From positions 124,160-188,159 of the forward strand of contig BFEA01001009.1 in NCBI GenBank assembly GCA_003427395.1: a stretch of DNA of 64,000 nt, in the 5' to 3' direction. This stretch comes from Chara braunii (taxonomy: Eukaryota > Streptophyta > Charophyceae > Charales > Characeae). Shown here piece by piece: positions 23,334 to 33,325 of this stretch (position 1 is the first letter of the stretch; every line of letters starts with the position of its first letter). The notes beneath the pieces were generated by a model. It worked only from the letters and a program-made list of their open reading frames with translations, searched no databases and was not told where the DNA came from. The translations under genes were made by a program, and so were the position numbers.

Positions 23334-23709
23334 GTGAACATGTCACTTCAAGGTTGTAGAATGAGGTTTGCAACCATGGGTTGTAGATGCCTAACTACCT
23401 ACATTAATCAAGTGAAGATCAAAGTTTTAATTACCTCTGGAGTAGAAATGATTTTTTCTCAGAGGACCATGGAAGCTTGTGATCTGACAATTGATAGAAA
23501 CTTAAAGCACATCATATGTAACTATATTGAAAGTTGAAACTCTTTACTTGGTAGTCTTCATTGATAATTTGATCCTTAAAATTGGAACTATTTCTAGTGA
23601 ATTGTTGGGATTTGTGGTCCCGAAGATGGATCATGATTGCATTTTGGGTACTCCATTCTTGCATAGACTAGAAAATATTTTGTTTTTTAGTCATGGTGGA
23701 TCATCCTAG
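23334..23709 (+). pseudogene. G3 aspartic protease remnant
   Basis: The first block reads L-I-T-S-G-V-E near 23430, where L-I-D-S-G-A-E is usual, so the catalytic Asp is Thr. The second block, D-C-I-L-G-T-P-F-L, is at about 23632-23660. A frameshift near 23527 separates them. Insertion of MITE M3 follows 46 bp later. Confidence 0.6.
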
Positions 23710-23755
23710 ATTGCATTACATGATCTAGAGACTGACAAAAAATAAACCTTTATGA

Positions 23756-24251
23756 CTAGGTTCTTGGATCGGACGTCCGGGACCCCCCTTACCGTCCGGG
23801 ATGTCCAACCGGACGTCTGGTTGGACGTCGGACCAGACTTGGTATGTCTGACCTAGCGCAAAAAAAAAAAAAAAATGTGGCTTCCACCTTGCATTAGGTG
23901 TATGCCACCATTTTTTTGGATCATTTGGGCCAGTAGAATAAATAATAAAAATCTTCAAAGATTCTAATCCCCACCTATACACCTCCTATCCCCACCAAAA
24001 CCCATCGTACCCCCCCCCCCCCCCCCCAAAACCCCCCTTCCCCCCCCCCCCCCCACCCCAAATACCACCTTATCATCAAATGTTCAAAAAAATCTGAATT
24101 TTTTTGTGGGGCGTCTCTAGGGCATGCACAACAATGTTATTTATTTTTATTTTTATTTTTTGTGCCAAAAAGTCGTCGTTATGAAATCCGCACGACGGGG
24201 GTACCTGACGTCCGGGGTAGACGTCCGGTCTCCGGACCATTGGTAACCTAA
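23756..24251. mobile_element. M3: hAT-like MITE, 496 bp
   Basis: Target duplication CTTTATGA / CTTTATGG (23748-23755 and 24252-24259, 7 of 8). Ends CTAGGTTCTTGG and (minus strand) TTAGGTTACCAA. Subterminal regions are built of GGACGTCCGG-like words. The core contains long C runs (24010-24055). Inserted in the protease/RT part of G3. Confidence 0.82.
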
Positions 24252-24259
24252 CTTTATGG

Positions 24260-25870
24260 TATATACTTTAAATTATCATAAACAACAAATGTCATTCAAC
24301 TCGATTAGAAGGGATGCATTTGCTGAGAAGATTAAAAAATTCAAGAAAAATGATAAACAAAGGACAAAATAAAATAAAATTAAATGCGTACTAATCATAC
24401 CTCAAAAATAATTAAGAGGTTGGCCGACTCAAAGATGATGATGAACATATTGATGCATTAAAAAAGGTTGTTGAATCTGTGAAGAATAACAAAATGGAAT
24501 ATAGGTTTCCATCAACTCATCCTTTTTCAGAAAGATAGTCGTTGAGTCAAAAATGAAGTACAAACCCAGAGTGGTGAAGAAGAACTTGGTGACCGTTTTA
24601 ATAGAAAAACACTATGATAGGGCACTGCAAAATGAAAGGAGAATCATTAAAGGACTAAGGGAGTCAACAAAACTTGAGAAATAAAGTAATCCGAGAGAGA
24701 TTTGACATAATGAAGATTTACTCAAATCCATTTATCTGACCTAAGAAAAATGAATATATCTTTAAAGTGTATCATAAATTTTGTAGAGCATTTTCCTTTA
24801 ATAATAAAGAAAGAGGACGACTGGATGTTGCTATGATTAAAATGGTTAGCATTTGGACAGTAGATCATATCTCTTAACATGACAAATCAGCTATATATGA
24901 CAAAAAAATTACTTATAATCTACGTAGCACCGTGTTCCCGTTCGGAGGCGAATGCGAACATGTTCGCCCGAACGCGAACAAGCGTCCAAAACCCTCCAAA
25001 CGAGAACATAAAAAAAAAAAAAAAAAAAACGTTGTCATAAAAATTTGAAAAACATATATGTTATGTAAAAACCAATACAAGCAACTTTTGCGTTGGAGTC
25101 ATATTCAAATTCGTAGCCAATCATGAGTTAAAAATCAAAACTGAATTTTTTTTTTTTTTTTTACCGAAAAAAAAATGTTCGCACGAACATGTTCGCAAGC
25201 TGTTCGCGTGAACGCCCGAACGCGTTCGGCCTGCTACGCAGCTTATAATGTTGTTGAACCTGCTCGCGGACCTTATACTAATTATTTTTTTTGCTTCTGG
25301 AAACTAAGAGGTGATTTGAGATAGATACAATTTTTTTAAAAATTCAAGTTAGTGAAGGAACGTGATGCAGGTAGCTTCCCTAATGCCGATCTGCTTTCTG
25401 AGTCATTTGTTGGTCACTGTATTTATTCGTTGATTGATTTCTATTCTAGCTATGATTAGTTTCTCAATGATCTGACTAACCAACCCACAACTATCATCTA
25501 CATACGAAAATGACTTATTCAGATGGCGCCATAGAACGAACTAATGGTGTTATAAGGGTAGAAAGGCATAGGATGAAAGCCATGCAGGACATTTATCCAG
25601 AAATAGTTAGTCATTATATTCATTATAATATAGTGAAAGAGCCTATAGTAAGAAATGAGACATTGGTTGGTGATAGTGTTAGAAAGTTTGTCTAGGAGCG
25701 TGCTGATGGTATAACGTTTGTTCTAGAGAGACTTCAAGAAAACAATGCGACTACCAATGGACTAAAGTCTCCTCTCTTTCGGACAGAAGTGACAATCATA
25801 GGTTTTAGATGCCTCTTTGAGGGCAGGAGCCCCAACCCCAAGAAGATAAATAAGATCTTAAACTGACCCT
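24260..25870 (+). pseudogene. pol: G3 reverse transcriptase remnant
   Basis: RT pieces surround MITE M4. An R-D-A-G-S-F-P-N-A-D-L-L-S block lies at about 25360-25400, then a D-F-Y-S-S-Y-D block with TAG (25457-25459) where RTs have Gln. The T-N-G-V-I-R-V-E-R block is at about 25535. The Y-x-D-D catalytic box reads Y-I-H-Y (25615-25626), so both Asp are lost. The connection starts near 25840, with a TGA replacing the expected Trp in the I-L-N-W-P segment. Confidence 0.7.
24920..25241. mobile_element. M4: hAT-like MITE, 322 bp
   Basis: Perfect 8-bp target duplication CTTATAAT (24912-24919 and 25242-25249). Ends CTACGTAGCACCG and (minus strand) CTGCGTAGCAGGC. Same subfamily as M2 over its whole length. 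Noncoding; inserted in the RT region of G3. Confidence 0.92.
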
Positions 25871-26638
25871 TATCTCGTAAACGAGTAAATAACGTCAGAA
25901 GCTTATTGGGCGTTTGTGGGTTTTGGAGGACCTCCACTCCTTATTTTGCTACCATTGCAGAGCCTCAGAGAAAGATGATGAAATAGAGACGTGATTCATC
26001 ATGGACAGAGAGAAGACAAATCGCTACTAAAGATCTACAAATGAATTTAAAAAACGGAGGTGTGGTACTTGTAGTATCTTATTACGATGATGAAGAGAGA
26101 AAATCATTCTCATCGAGGCAGATCCGGGTCCAATTGTTTTTGGCAGTGCGCTTATAAAGAAATATGAGAATGATAGGAAAACACCTCTAAGGTTTGAGAG
26201 CAAGACTCTCAGTTCTACCGAAAAAAATTACAATCGATTCAGGAAAGAGTTACAAATAACCACTTGCTGTCGTGGGTATTTTAAGCACTATGAAAGGAAA
26301 TTCGTTTTTTAGGACTGAGTTATCTGCGATGATTGATGTCATTAAAAAACACGAACAGAAAGATTCAACGGTAAATAAATAGATTGTCTTTATCTGAACC
26401 TTTAACTTTAAATTGAAAAAGATTTCAACCGAGAAAAATCGAGCAGATGGTTTAAGACGAATTGAGTGGAGATCGGATAATGATGAAGGTATTGAAAAAG
26501 TTCAAAAAATTATTGAAGAGTTTGCTTAAGTCGATGAATTTCTGAATGAAAAATATGATGAAGATTACAAGGCACCAAGTTTCCACAAGAGGAGTTTGTG
26601 GCATGACGAAACAAATTGTTGATGTGACATTTCTGATT
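25871..26638 (+). pseudogene. G3 RT connection and RNase H remnant
   Basis: Contains the V-R-S-L-L-G-V-C-G-F-W block (about 25895-25925), the G-G-V-V-L-V-V-S-Y-Y-D-D-E-E segment (about 26055-26095) shared with G4, and the N-R-A-D-G-L-R-R-I RNase H C terminus (about 26430-26465). Several stops and shifts. G4 preserves the same segment better. Confidence 0.65.
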
Positions 26639-26646
26639 CTTATATC

Positions 26647-27186
26647 CTAGGTAGCATGGGTTTTGTGGCCGGATGATCTGGTCGGATTATCTGGCCGGAT
26701 GATTGGGGGGTAGGATCATCCGGAAATCCAGATGATAAAAAAAAAGGCCTAAAAAAAGCAAAAAAAAAAAAAACGAATTGATATTGTGCATGCAAAATAC
26801 AATAGAACTACGTTCCTATTTCATGCAAAGCTTGATAGGGCCTGAAAGGGTTCAAAGGGGATAAGATAGGGAATAAAGGGATTTAGAGGGGGGATGCTTA
26901 ATTCATTTTATAATTTTTTATCTAAATATTATTTTCCTGTTCTGTTTTATTTTTCATATTCATATCTGTTGAGTAATCAATGATGGCCTCAAGCCAAAAG
27001 TTGTTATTATCATTGATATGAACAACATAATATTTTTCCATATTTTTTTGATTTTTTTTTTTTGGTAAAAAAAAAATATTTTACGCAAGTCCGGATTTTC
27101 GATATCCGGAATTAATCCGAAAATTTCATCTAGATAGAAAATTCCGGATAAAGTTGGTCTGTCGAATATCCGGATTTGCTACTTAG
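26647..27186. mobile_element. M5: hAT-like MITE, 540 bp
   Basis: Perfect 8-bp target duplication CTTATATC (26639-26646 and 27187-27194). Ends CTAGGTAGCA and (minus strand) CTAAGTAGCA. Subterminal words are CCGGATNATC/CCGGAT. G4 has the unoccupied site at about 63290 (CTTATGTC on the minus strand, continuing TATGAATTAATTCTTGA as in G3), which confirms the insertion. Confidence 0.93.
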
Positions 27187-27194
27187 CTTATATC

Positions 27195-28600
27195 TATGAG
27201 ATAATTATTGAGAACGAGGAAGAAGAAAATAAGAACGATTGGTAAAAAAGAGTCAAGGCTGCAGTTGTGCTTATCCATGAACTAAGGAAAAATTAAGCTT
27301 CAAAGAATGAAGAAGACATTGAAAAGAAAGAGGAAGAAATTTCATTTGTTCTTAAATAATACGTAGGAAGTTATCAAGAGATTATTGAGAAGACAATCAA
27401 AAAATAAACATTTTTTTATGAATGGTAAGAGTGAGTTGGCTCCATTAAGAGTGGTGCGTAGAAAAGAGAGACACTTGAAAATAATTGTTGTTCTGCACAA
27501 AGGGGTTGCCGGTGGGGATCAAGCTGTTGAGGCAATCTGCTATAAGTCTGCTAAGATTTATTTATGGTTTGATATGAGAGACATGATTTACACATTTTGC
27601 AAATCATGTGTTGTTTGCAAAAAAGGTTTACAACAAGAATGATGAAGTCTCTGTTATCCACTATCCAGATAGAACCAAGTACTCGAGTTCATTTGGATCT
27701 CATCACCACGTCCTTAGACAAATGGGGGATGAGATACATATTGAACATGAGATATCATTTCTCTGGCTATGTTAAAGCGAAAAGCCTAAAAATGAGGAAA
27801 ACTGAACAAATGGATGATTAGATAAATAAAATTTATCTCATATATTCTTTCACAACATAGTTTGTTTCTGACAGAGGATCAAACTTCATAAATGAATTTG
27901 TAAGAAGAACTACTCTCAGACTAGCGTCAAAATCGGATATGTGATTACTTATCACGCTCAGACGAATACACCAGTTGAGAGAGGTAATAAAACTTTGAAA
28001 AATTCATTAGCAAAACGGCATGAAAGAATTATCAAAGATGCTAAGAAGTGCAATTTATGTTGACAACATGAATGTTAAGAGGACCACTGATTATGTATTA
28101 ATCACTTTGTGGTACGATTGGTATGTTACCCTACGTATTGAAAGCATAATCAAGAATTGGTTAAGTCAACTAAGAGACAAAGTATAATTTTTCTCATAGT
28201 TTCTTACAAATCAGAATGAGACAAATATTTAAAGTTAATCAGGATACACTAGATGTTCCAGAGAGAATGACCTTCAACAGACTATCTGATCAAGAGAGGA
28301 GGAATAAAAATAAATGCAATAGAAAAAAAAAGTTAACAGTTGATGATGTTATTTTGCTTTATAACAGTTTACTTGAGACTTAGTGGACTAAACGTTTGGA
28401 ACTCGCATGGCTTGGTCCTTACAGAATTACTGGTGAAACAGAAAACAACATTTATGAGATTTCTAAGATGGATGACTCAATAATACATAATAAGGTATCA
28501 GGGTCAAAGCTCGGAAAGTTGATTTTCAGAGATCCTGATTTGATTTCTACGATGAGCAAGAGAAAGAAGAAGTACAGTTGAATATATAACAGTAAGATAG
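27195..28600 (+). pseudogene. G3 integrase and pol C terminus remnant
   Basis: The HHCC region is at about 27485-27640 (second His replaced by Asp, C-K-S-C-V-V-C present). The core contains H-L-D-L (first Asp, about 27690), V-S-D-R-G-S-N-F near 27866 with the second Asp intact, and P-V-E-R-G with the catalytic Glu near 27975. The C-terminal beta-rich tail is at 28396-28581 (W-L-G-P-Y-R-I, then G-S-K-L-x-K-L, R-D-P-D-L). Frameshifts and TAA/TAG stops throughout. Confidence 0.72.
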
Positions 28601-28748
28601 TCTTAAGTAAGACAGAAGAGGCAATTCAGTGAGACTAGTAAGACTAAAAGATAGCAGATTCTAATTATTTTTGCTTGTCCTTTAACAATTTATTTTAAGC
28701 CTGAGGAACTAAGAGAGAAATCTTCAAACAATATTATATTGTTTGCAT

Positions 28749-29027
28749 CTAGGCTACCAACCGGGCCGCCCGGGTCCCGGGTGGCCAGCCCGTGCAAGGA
28801 CAAGGGAGGGTCCCAGCAAAAAAAAAAAAAATCAAAAACTCTGAAGAAAAAAAAACCTATGCTATGCAAAAAAATAAATTGAGCAACTTTTGCCTCAGGG
28901 TCACATCGAAATTATTTACCAAATTTAAAATATAAAATAAAATATTAGAATAATTTTTATTTTTTTAAAATTTTAAATCTTTTTGGCTTAGCCGGGCAAG
29001 TGACCGCGGGCCACTTTGGTAGCCTAG
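28749..29027. mobile_element. M6: hAT-like MITE, 279 bp
   Basis: Perfect 8-bp target duplication GTTTGCAT (28741-28748 and 29028-29035) and a perfect 12-bp terminal inverted repeat CTAGGCTACCAA. Subterminal words are CCGGGC/CCCGGG. The AT-rich core (GAGCAACTTTTGCCT region) resembles the M2/M4 core. Confidence 0.95.
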
Positions 29028-29035
29028 GTTTGCAT

Positions 29036-30700
29036 AAAATTCAACCTTTTTGTTTCTGTAAATATCTGAAACAAGGAGGGTTAAGTGATCACCAAGAGTG
29101 AGTTGCTGTCAACTCGTGAGTATCAGATCCCTAAGATGGGGATTGTTTGCAAGATGCAACTACAATAGGAAATGATGAACTTTCATCTTCCTAAGTTTGA
29201 CGCAATGTCAAAATTAGATAAAATTTTGACAATGGTTTTACAAGATGTGATCAAAAATTATTTCGAGTAATAAAGGAAGTTTTTTTTTTATGGACATAAA
29301 AAAGTTCGAGTTTACTTGACTAAAAATTGTCAGTAAAGGGACTTCGTGTTTCTTGACTAAGTTGTTCATAAAAAATCTCAGATGAGGGAAGGGACCTATC
29401 TGAGACCAGTATTTTGATATTTTCTTGAGGCTGACATAAAGTCTCTTGAAAGATTTTCAGATGAGGGAAGAAACCTGTCTGGGATCAATACCTTGTATTT
29501 TCTTAAGGTTGAAGGGAGGTCTCTTGCAAATATTTTGTTGATTGTTGTCTTGTTGTTGTGCAGTGTCTCTTCATAATGAAGTGGCGTCTCTTGAGCAAGG
29601 TTTGTTCAAATATTTTGGTCATTGGAAGTCTAGTTGTGGGTTTTTACATGCTTGCTTGCCTGTATTTTCTTCTCGAACCTAAGATGCCATTGATTGTCGG
29701 GGCTAGCCAGAGCCTTATCGCAGTAGGTTGTAATATGGTGGGGTCAGCAACTCCCCGACTCGAGTGTCGAATTCCGTAGTTGGTCGAATCTAAGACTCTG
29801 AGAGTCTGGCTTATGAGGTAAAAAGGGCGGTTGGAAGTTGGAACCCTACCGCAGTCAGAGGAAGCGATCTTGTGGGTTAGCCAGAGCCCGGATCATAGTT
29901 AGCCGAGTCCTGCGCTCGAAGTCTGGGCGGGACAGCCAGCGCCCTGGGCCGAAAACTAGTAGGTGAGCCCGCCCCCACCGTTCATGATCAAATCCGGGTA
30001 CAAGGAAATTGGGCTGAAAGGAAGTCTATTGTCCTAGGGTAACTAGATCCGCTATAGTCTCGGTGTCCTGGCGTGAGGCGCGTCAAATTGACCATCATAC
30101 TTAAGTAGTGGGTATGGTGGTCTTCACTTGGACGCAGGTTAAAGGGATTGTCAGACAAATTGTTTGATTGGTTTTAGTCTGAGGCGGGTCGAACAAGGGT
30201 TGCCAGGGTTAAGGGAGGTCCGTGAATCCTAACTGATGGGACGACAATAAACCAATCAATAACTTTTGGGTAAGGAACTTAATTTATAATTTTATTTAAT
30301 TTTATATATTCGTTTTATTTTCTCATTGCGAGATTTTATTCTATTTTATTTTATTAATACTTAACTATTTTTTGTCAAGGAGTTTGCTTGTTGGGATCTT
30401 GGTTGGTTGGTTGTCTTTGGAACTTGATGTTTTGCAGGTTTATGCGGGTTCACTTGAAATTTTCAAACCAGAGGAAGAAAAAGGGTTTTGGTATCTTCTT
30501 TGCTTGTCTGAGAAGTTAAGGAGATGCCTCACTCAGATCAGGGGAAGAAAACAAGATTTAGTATCCCTTTCAATTGTCCGGGAAGTTGAAAAAGTATTTC
30601 ACTCTATTCAAAGAACAAGGAAAGAGTTGGGTATACTTCATCTCTAACATTGTTGATAGAGCGAGTGCCTTCAATATTAATCATAGGTTGGGAATATCCC
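29036..30700 (+). repeat. G3 3' LTR-like noncoding region (inverted copy at 59.75-61.7 kb)
   Basis: No domain-bearing ORF. It matches the complement of 60.04-61.3 kb over its length: the AGATGAGGGAAGGGACC repeats, the GGGGCTAGCCAGAGCCTTA block (29699) and the 30372-30650 stretch. Position after integrase and high copy suggest LTR/3' noncoding sequence; LTR termini are not identified. Confidence 0.65.
29379..29538 (+). repeat. ~78-bp direct repeat, two units
   Basis: Unit CAGATGAGGGAAGRRACCT...TATTTTCTTRAGG...GTCTCTTG occurs at about 29383-29460 and 29459-29538. The pair also occurs on the minus strand near 61160-61300. Confidence 0.75.
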
Positions 30701-31005
30701 CGACATTGTTGTCAAGATGAGAAAAAAAGTAACTTATCCACCGAGAAAAGTTCAGTGAAAAATCAGATTTCAAAGTGATACGAGGCCAAAGTCAATTGCA
30801 GATTCGAAACTCATATATCATCCTTCTTAAAGTTTATTTGGTGGTCGACGGAGCGGCCTGGTTTACAAGGAACCTGCATCCCCGACCTCAAGATATTCAA
30901 AATTTCAAGCTAAGGATGCTTTGAAACATTAAGTGATCTGAGAATTTAAGGGAAAACGTTGTGCTTGTGCAAGATGTAAAAGACAACCATGAACTCCACT
31001 TGAAC

Positions 31006-31420
31006 TCAGATGAGGTGAAAGAAAATATAGAAAAGACTATAGTTCCCGAGATACTTGTTTGCTACAAGAACTATTGGAACACTAGAAGAGGAAGGTGAAA
31101 CTACGGGTATGATGGTCTTGCTAGTCACTGGATTAACCTGTGCACTGCGGTGGTATGAAGGGGAGGAAGTGTTGGGAGAGTTGTAGCGCCCTTCAAACTC
31201 CTTCTGATAGTATTTCATCCTCGTTGGAGATGAAGTCCATTCATACCACTCGAAAAAAAAGTGGTGTGGGTAAGCCATCTAGTGGATTTTATATCGATAC
31301 CTCTTTTGTTTTTATTTCTCTGCACTGATGCGCCTTCTAACACATAGTGCGGACTCCTCGAGAGACTTTCCTCCCCTAGCACCTCGCCCTCTCTCGTCCC
31401 CTGCATGCCTCTATCACTAA
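31006..31420 (-). pseudogene. Convergent gag-start-like ORF relic (copy A)
   Basis: The minus strand encodes a stretch with K-Y-Y-Q-K (start about 31218) followed by a Ser/Pro/Thr-rich region, matching the plus-strand relic at 59534-59746. The upstream part (31420-31280) matches the Arg/Gly-rich A-C-R-G-x-E-R segment of 59332-59400. It lies tail-to-tail with the G3 pol. No enzymatic motif; gag-like by composition only. It could instead be an additional antisense ORF of the G3 family. Confidence 0.5.
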
Positions 31421-32870
31421 GGTATTGATAATGACGTATTAATCTCGAGAAAGAAACACAATTCAGCTATGGATGGCGGTCAACTGAAAAGTATTATAAC
31501 TATTGTATTATTCAAACTTAGAGTTGGTATATTTTGATTGAAACAAAACTATGCTGAAGAGAAAAAAAATGAAAAAGGACTATATAGGTTTCACAAAGAT
31601 GTTTTACGAGGAGTAAAAGCTGGAGGACCTTAACCGAAAAAAATAAATAGTTTACACAATGGTAATCGAAAAATTTGTCAAAGCGCAAACTCCGGTGCGA
31701 AAATTCAACTATTAGACTACTGTGAGAATAAATGGGTACGTTGCTAACATTGTTATTTATACAGACCGTCCACTTCGTCTTTGGCCCAGCGAGGACGTTG
31801 GGCTACATTGGTTTTTTCTACTGCATGTCGAACACCCTCTAGTCGAGTTATGGGTTAAAAGTTGAAACTGTGAATCGAGAAGGAAAAATAAAAGAAGAGA
31901 AAAAACAAAGAGAAAAGAGGAAAGAGAAAGAGAACTGGCATATTTTGGAATCACGCTTAGATCTGGACCCATGTTTTATTCTCATTTAATTAGATGGTCC
32001 CAAACGATCGAGGTGTTAGGAATCTGTGAAAGTGATTTAAATTTCCTTGCTTTTATTTTGTCTTTTCAAATTTAGTTCCCCCTTTTTTGTCACGTCGTAG
32101 AAGAACGAACGGTTCATTTTTCGAAACCTTGATTACGAGCGGGCAACCTAGATTGACCGAACCCTTCGTGTTTCACTTGTCGAGGGCACAATTTACTAAG
32201 CGTCATTTTGTAAAGCTCCAACATAGGGGCACCCATGGCCACGTTGGTAGGCAGCTCATCACCCTGTAGAGGATGATGAGCCCCCTACTTGCCATCGGAC
32301 ACAGGTACCCGTCAATAGTAATCTCATGACTTCACTTAAAGAAAAGCGGACGTTGGTCACCATCTGGTTCTGGGACCACAGAGTGTCACAATCACATGTC
32401 TTTTCAGGTTAAATCGGAAAGACGAAGGTCGTAGGCCGTAGAGTCGTGTTCTCGTTTCAACGTTTGAGTTCGAAAATTTATTAATCACACTTTTGGTAAA
32501 TAAAATATTATTATAGTGTTTTCATTTTGTTATCATTTATTTTATTTACTTATTTTATCATAGTTCCCCCGTTTAGTGCGCATAGTCTATTGTAGTGTTT
32601 TGTCCTTAAATTAAATGGCCGTACTCTCTCGTACAACTGGGCTTCGTGAAGATTGTTCTGCTGGCTCCGATTCAAACAGATCGAAGTCGTGACGCAAGTT
32701 GGAAACGACTATCTGCCTCTAGCAGACCGACGATCCTCTATGAGGATAACCATTGATAGTGTTAGGCGTGAGATACTTTAAGTAGCGAGTTATCGTGTGT
32801 CGAAAGGGGTTGGAGGGCTATAAGACAGACTGCTGGAGACTCTTGGTACGCTGGGCCTTGGTGTCTGAGG
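31421..32870. repeat. Noncoding part of the duplicated module
   Basis: No gene. Blocks match the complement of 57.9-59.2 kb. The clearest is 32225-32300 (GGGGCACCCATGGCCACGTTGG, then GCTCATCACC, GAGCCCCCT, ATCGGACACAGG) against about 58250-58330. Confidence 0.55.
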
Positions 32871-32874
32871 AGGG

Positions 32875-33325
32875 TCCTTGAATTACAACTATCCTGAATT
32901 TTGATGGGGAAGATGCCAAGCTAAAGATCAATGTTGAAGGTGGTAGAGAAGTCAAAATAAGACAGGATCAGAAGTTGCAGGCGACGATTACAAAAGCCAA
33001 GAACATTGCGGAGAAAAGGTTTCAGCAGGACCGCATTACCAACCAGCTCGAGGTGATCATTTCGTACCGCGAGACGGTAACCTCAACCGGTACCACTGAA
33101 AGGGAGCAACAAGGCCTGGACCGGGACTCCGAGGCTAAGTCCAAGGCCAGCAACGAGGCGACTCAAACATGGCACGGGATGGAGTGGTGGCGATGGGACC
33201 ACCCACCAACAGCGTCTATGAAGAATGGCCCAGAGGCCAGCTCGTGGCGAAGGAGGACCAAAGGTCGTGAGGCAATTACGAGCGAAGACAAAGAGTGGCA
33301 TAATCGGGGAGACGCATTGAGGTAG
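32875..33325 (+). pseudogene. ORF relic of the duplicated module (copy A)
   Basis: The frame 32906-33325 encodes a Lys/Glu/Arg-rich, helix-prone protein with I-T-K-A-K-N-I-A-E-K-R-F (about 32985-33020) and I-S-Y-R-E-T. The minus strand at 57851-57465 encodes its counterpart (I-T-E-A-K-D-Q-A-E-R-R and V-S-Y-L-E-A). Conservation of the peptide in both copies indicates it once coded. Resembles the charged N-terminal part of a gag, as in E1, but no family is certain. Confidence 0.5.

Larger units (their letters stand above)
21440..28600 (+). mobile_element. G3: degenerate AT-rich Ty3/gypsy retrotransposon with nested MITEs
   Basis: Gag, knuckle, protease, RT, RNase H, integrase and C-terminal pieces occur in Ty3/gypsy order on the plus strand, broken by many stops and frameshifts. 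MITEs M3, M4 and M5 lie within it and M6 just after it. The RNase H-to-3' part matches G4 on the minus strand at 61.7-64.0 kb. Base composition (AT-rich) is unlike E1 and E2, so this is a separate lineage. Confidence 0.85.

Noticed and set aside
29558-30647. Small ORFs in the G3 LTR-like region as genes
   Set aside because: The DNA is conserved in G4 but frames are not; similarity is at nucleotide level, as for noncoding LTR sequence.
31757-31972. Signal-peptide-like minus-strand ORF
   Set aside because: Low-complexity translation of an AG-rich stretch; no counterpart in the duplicated module.
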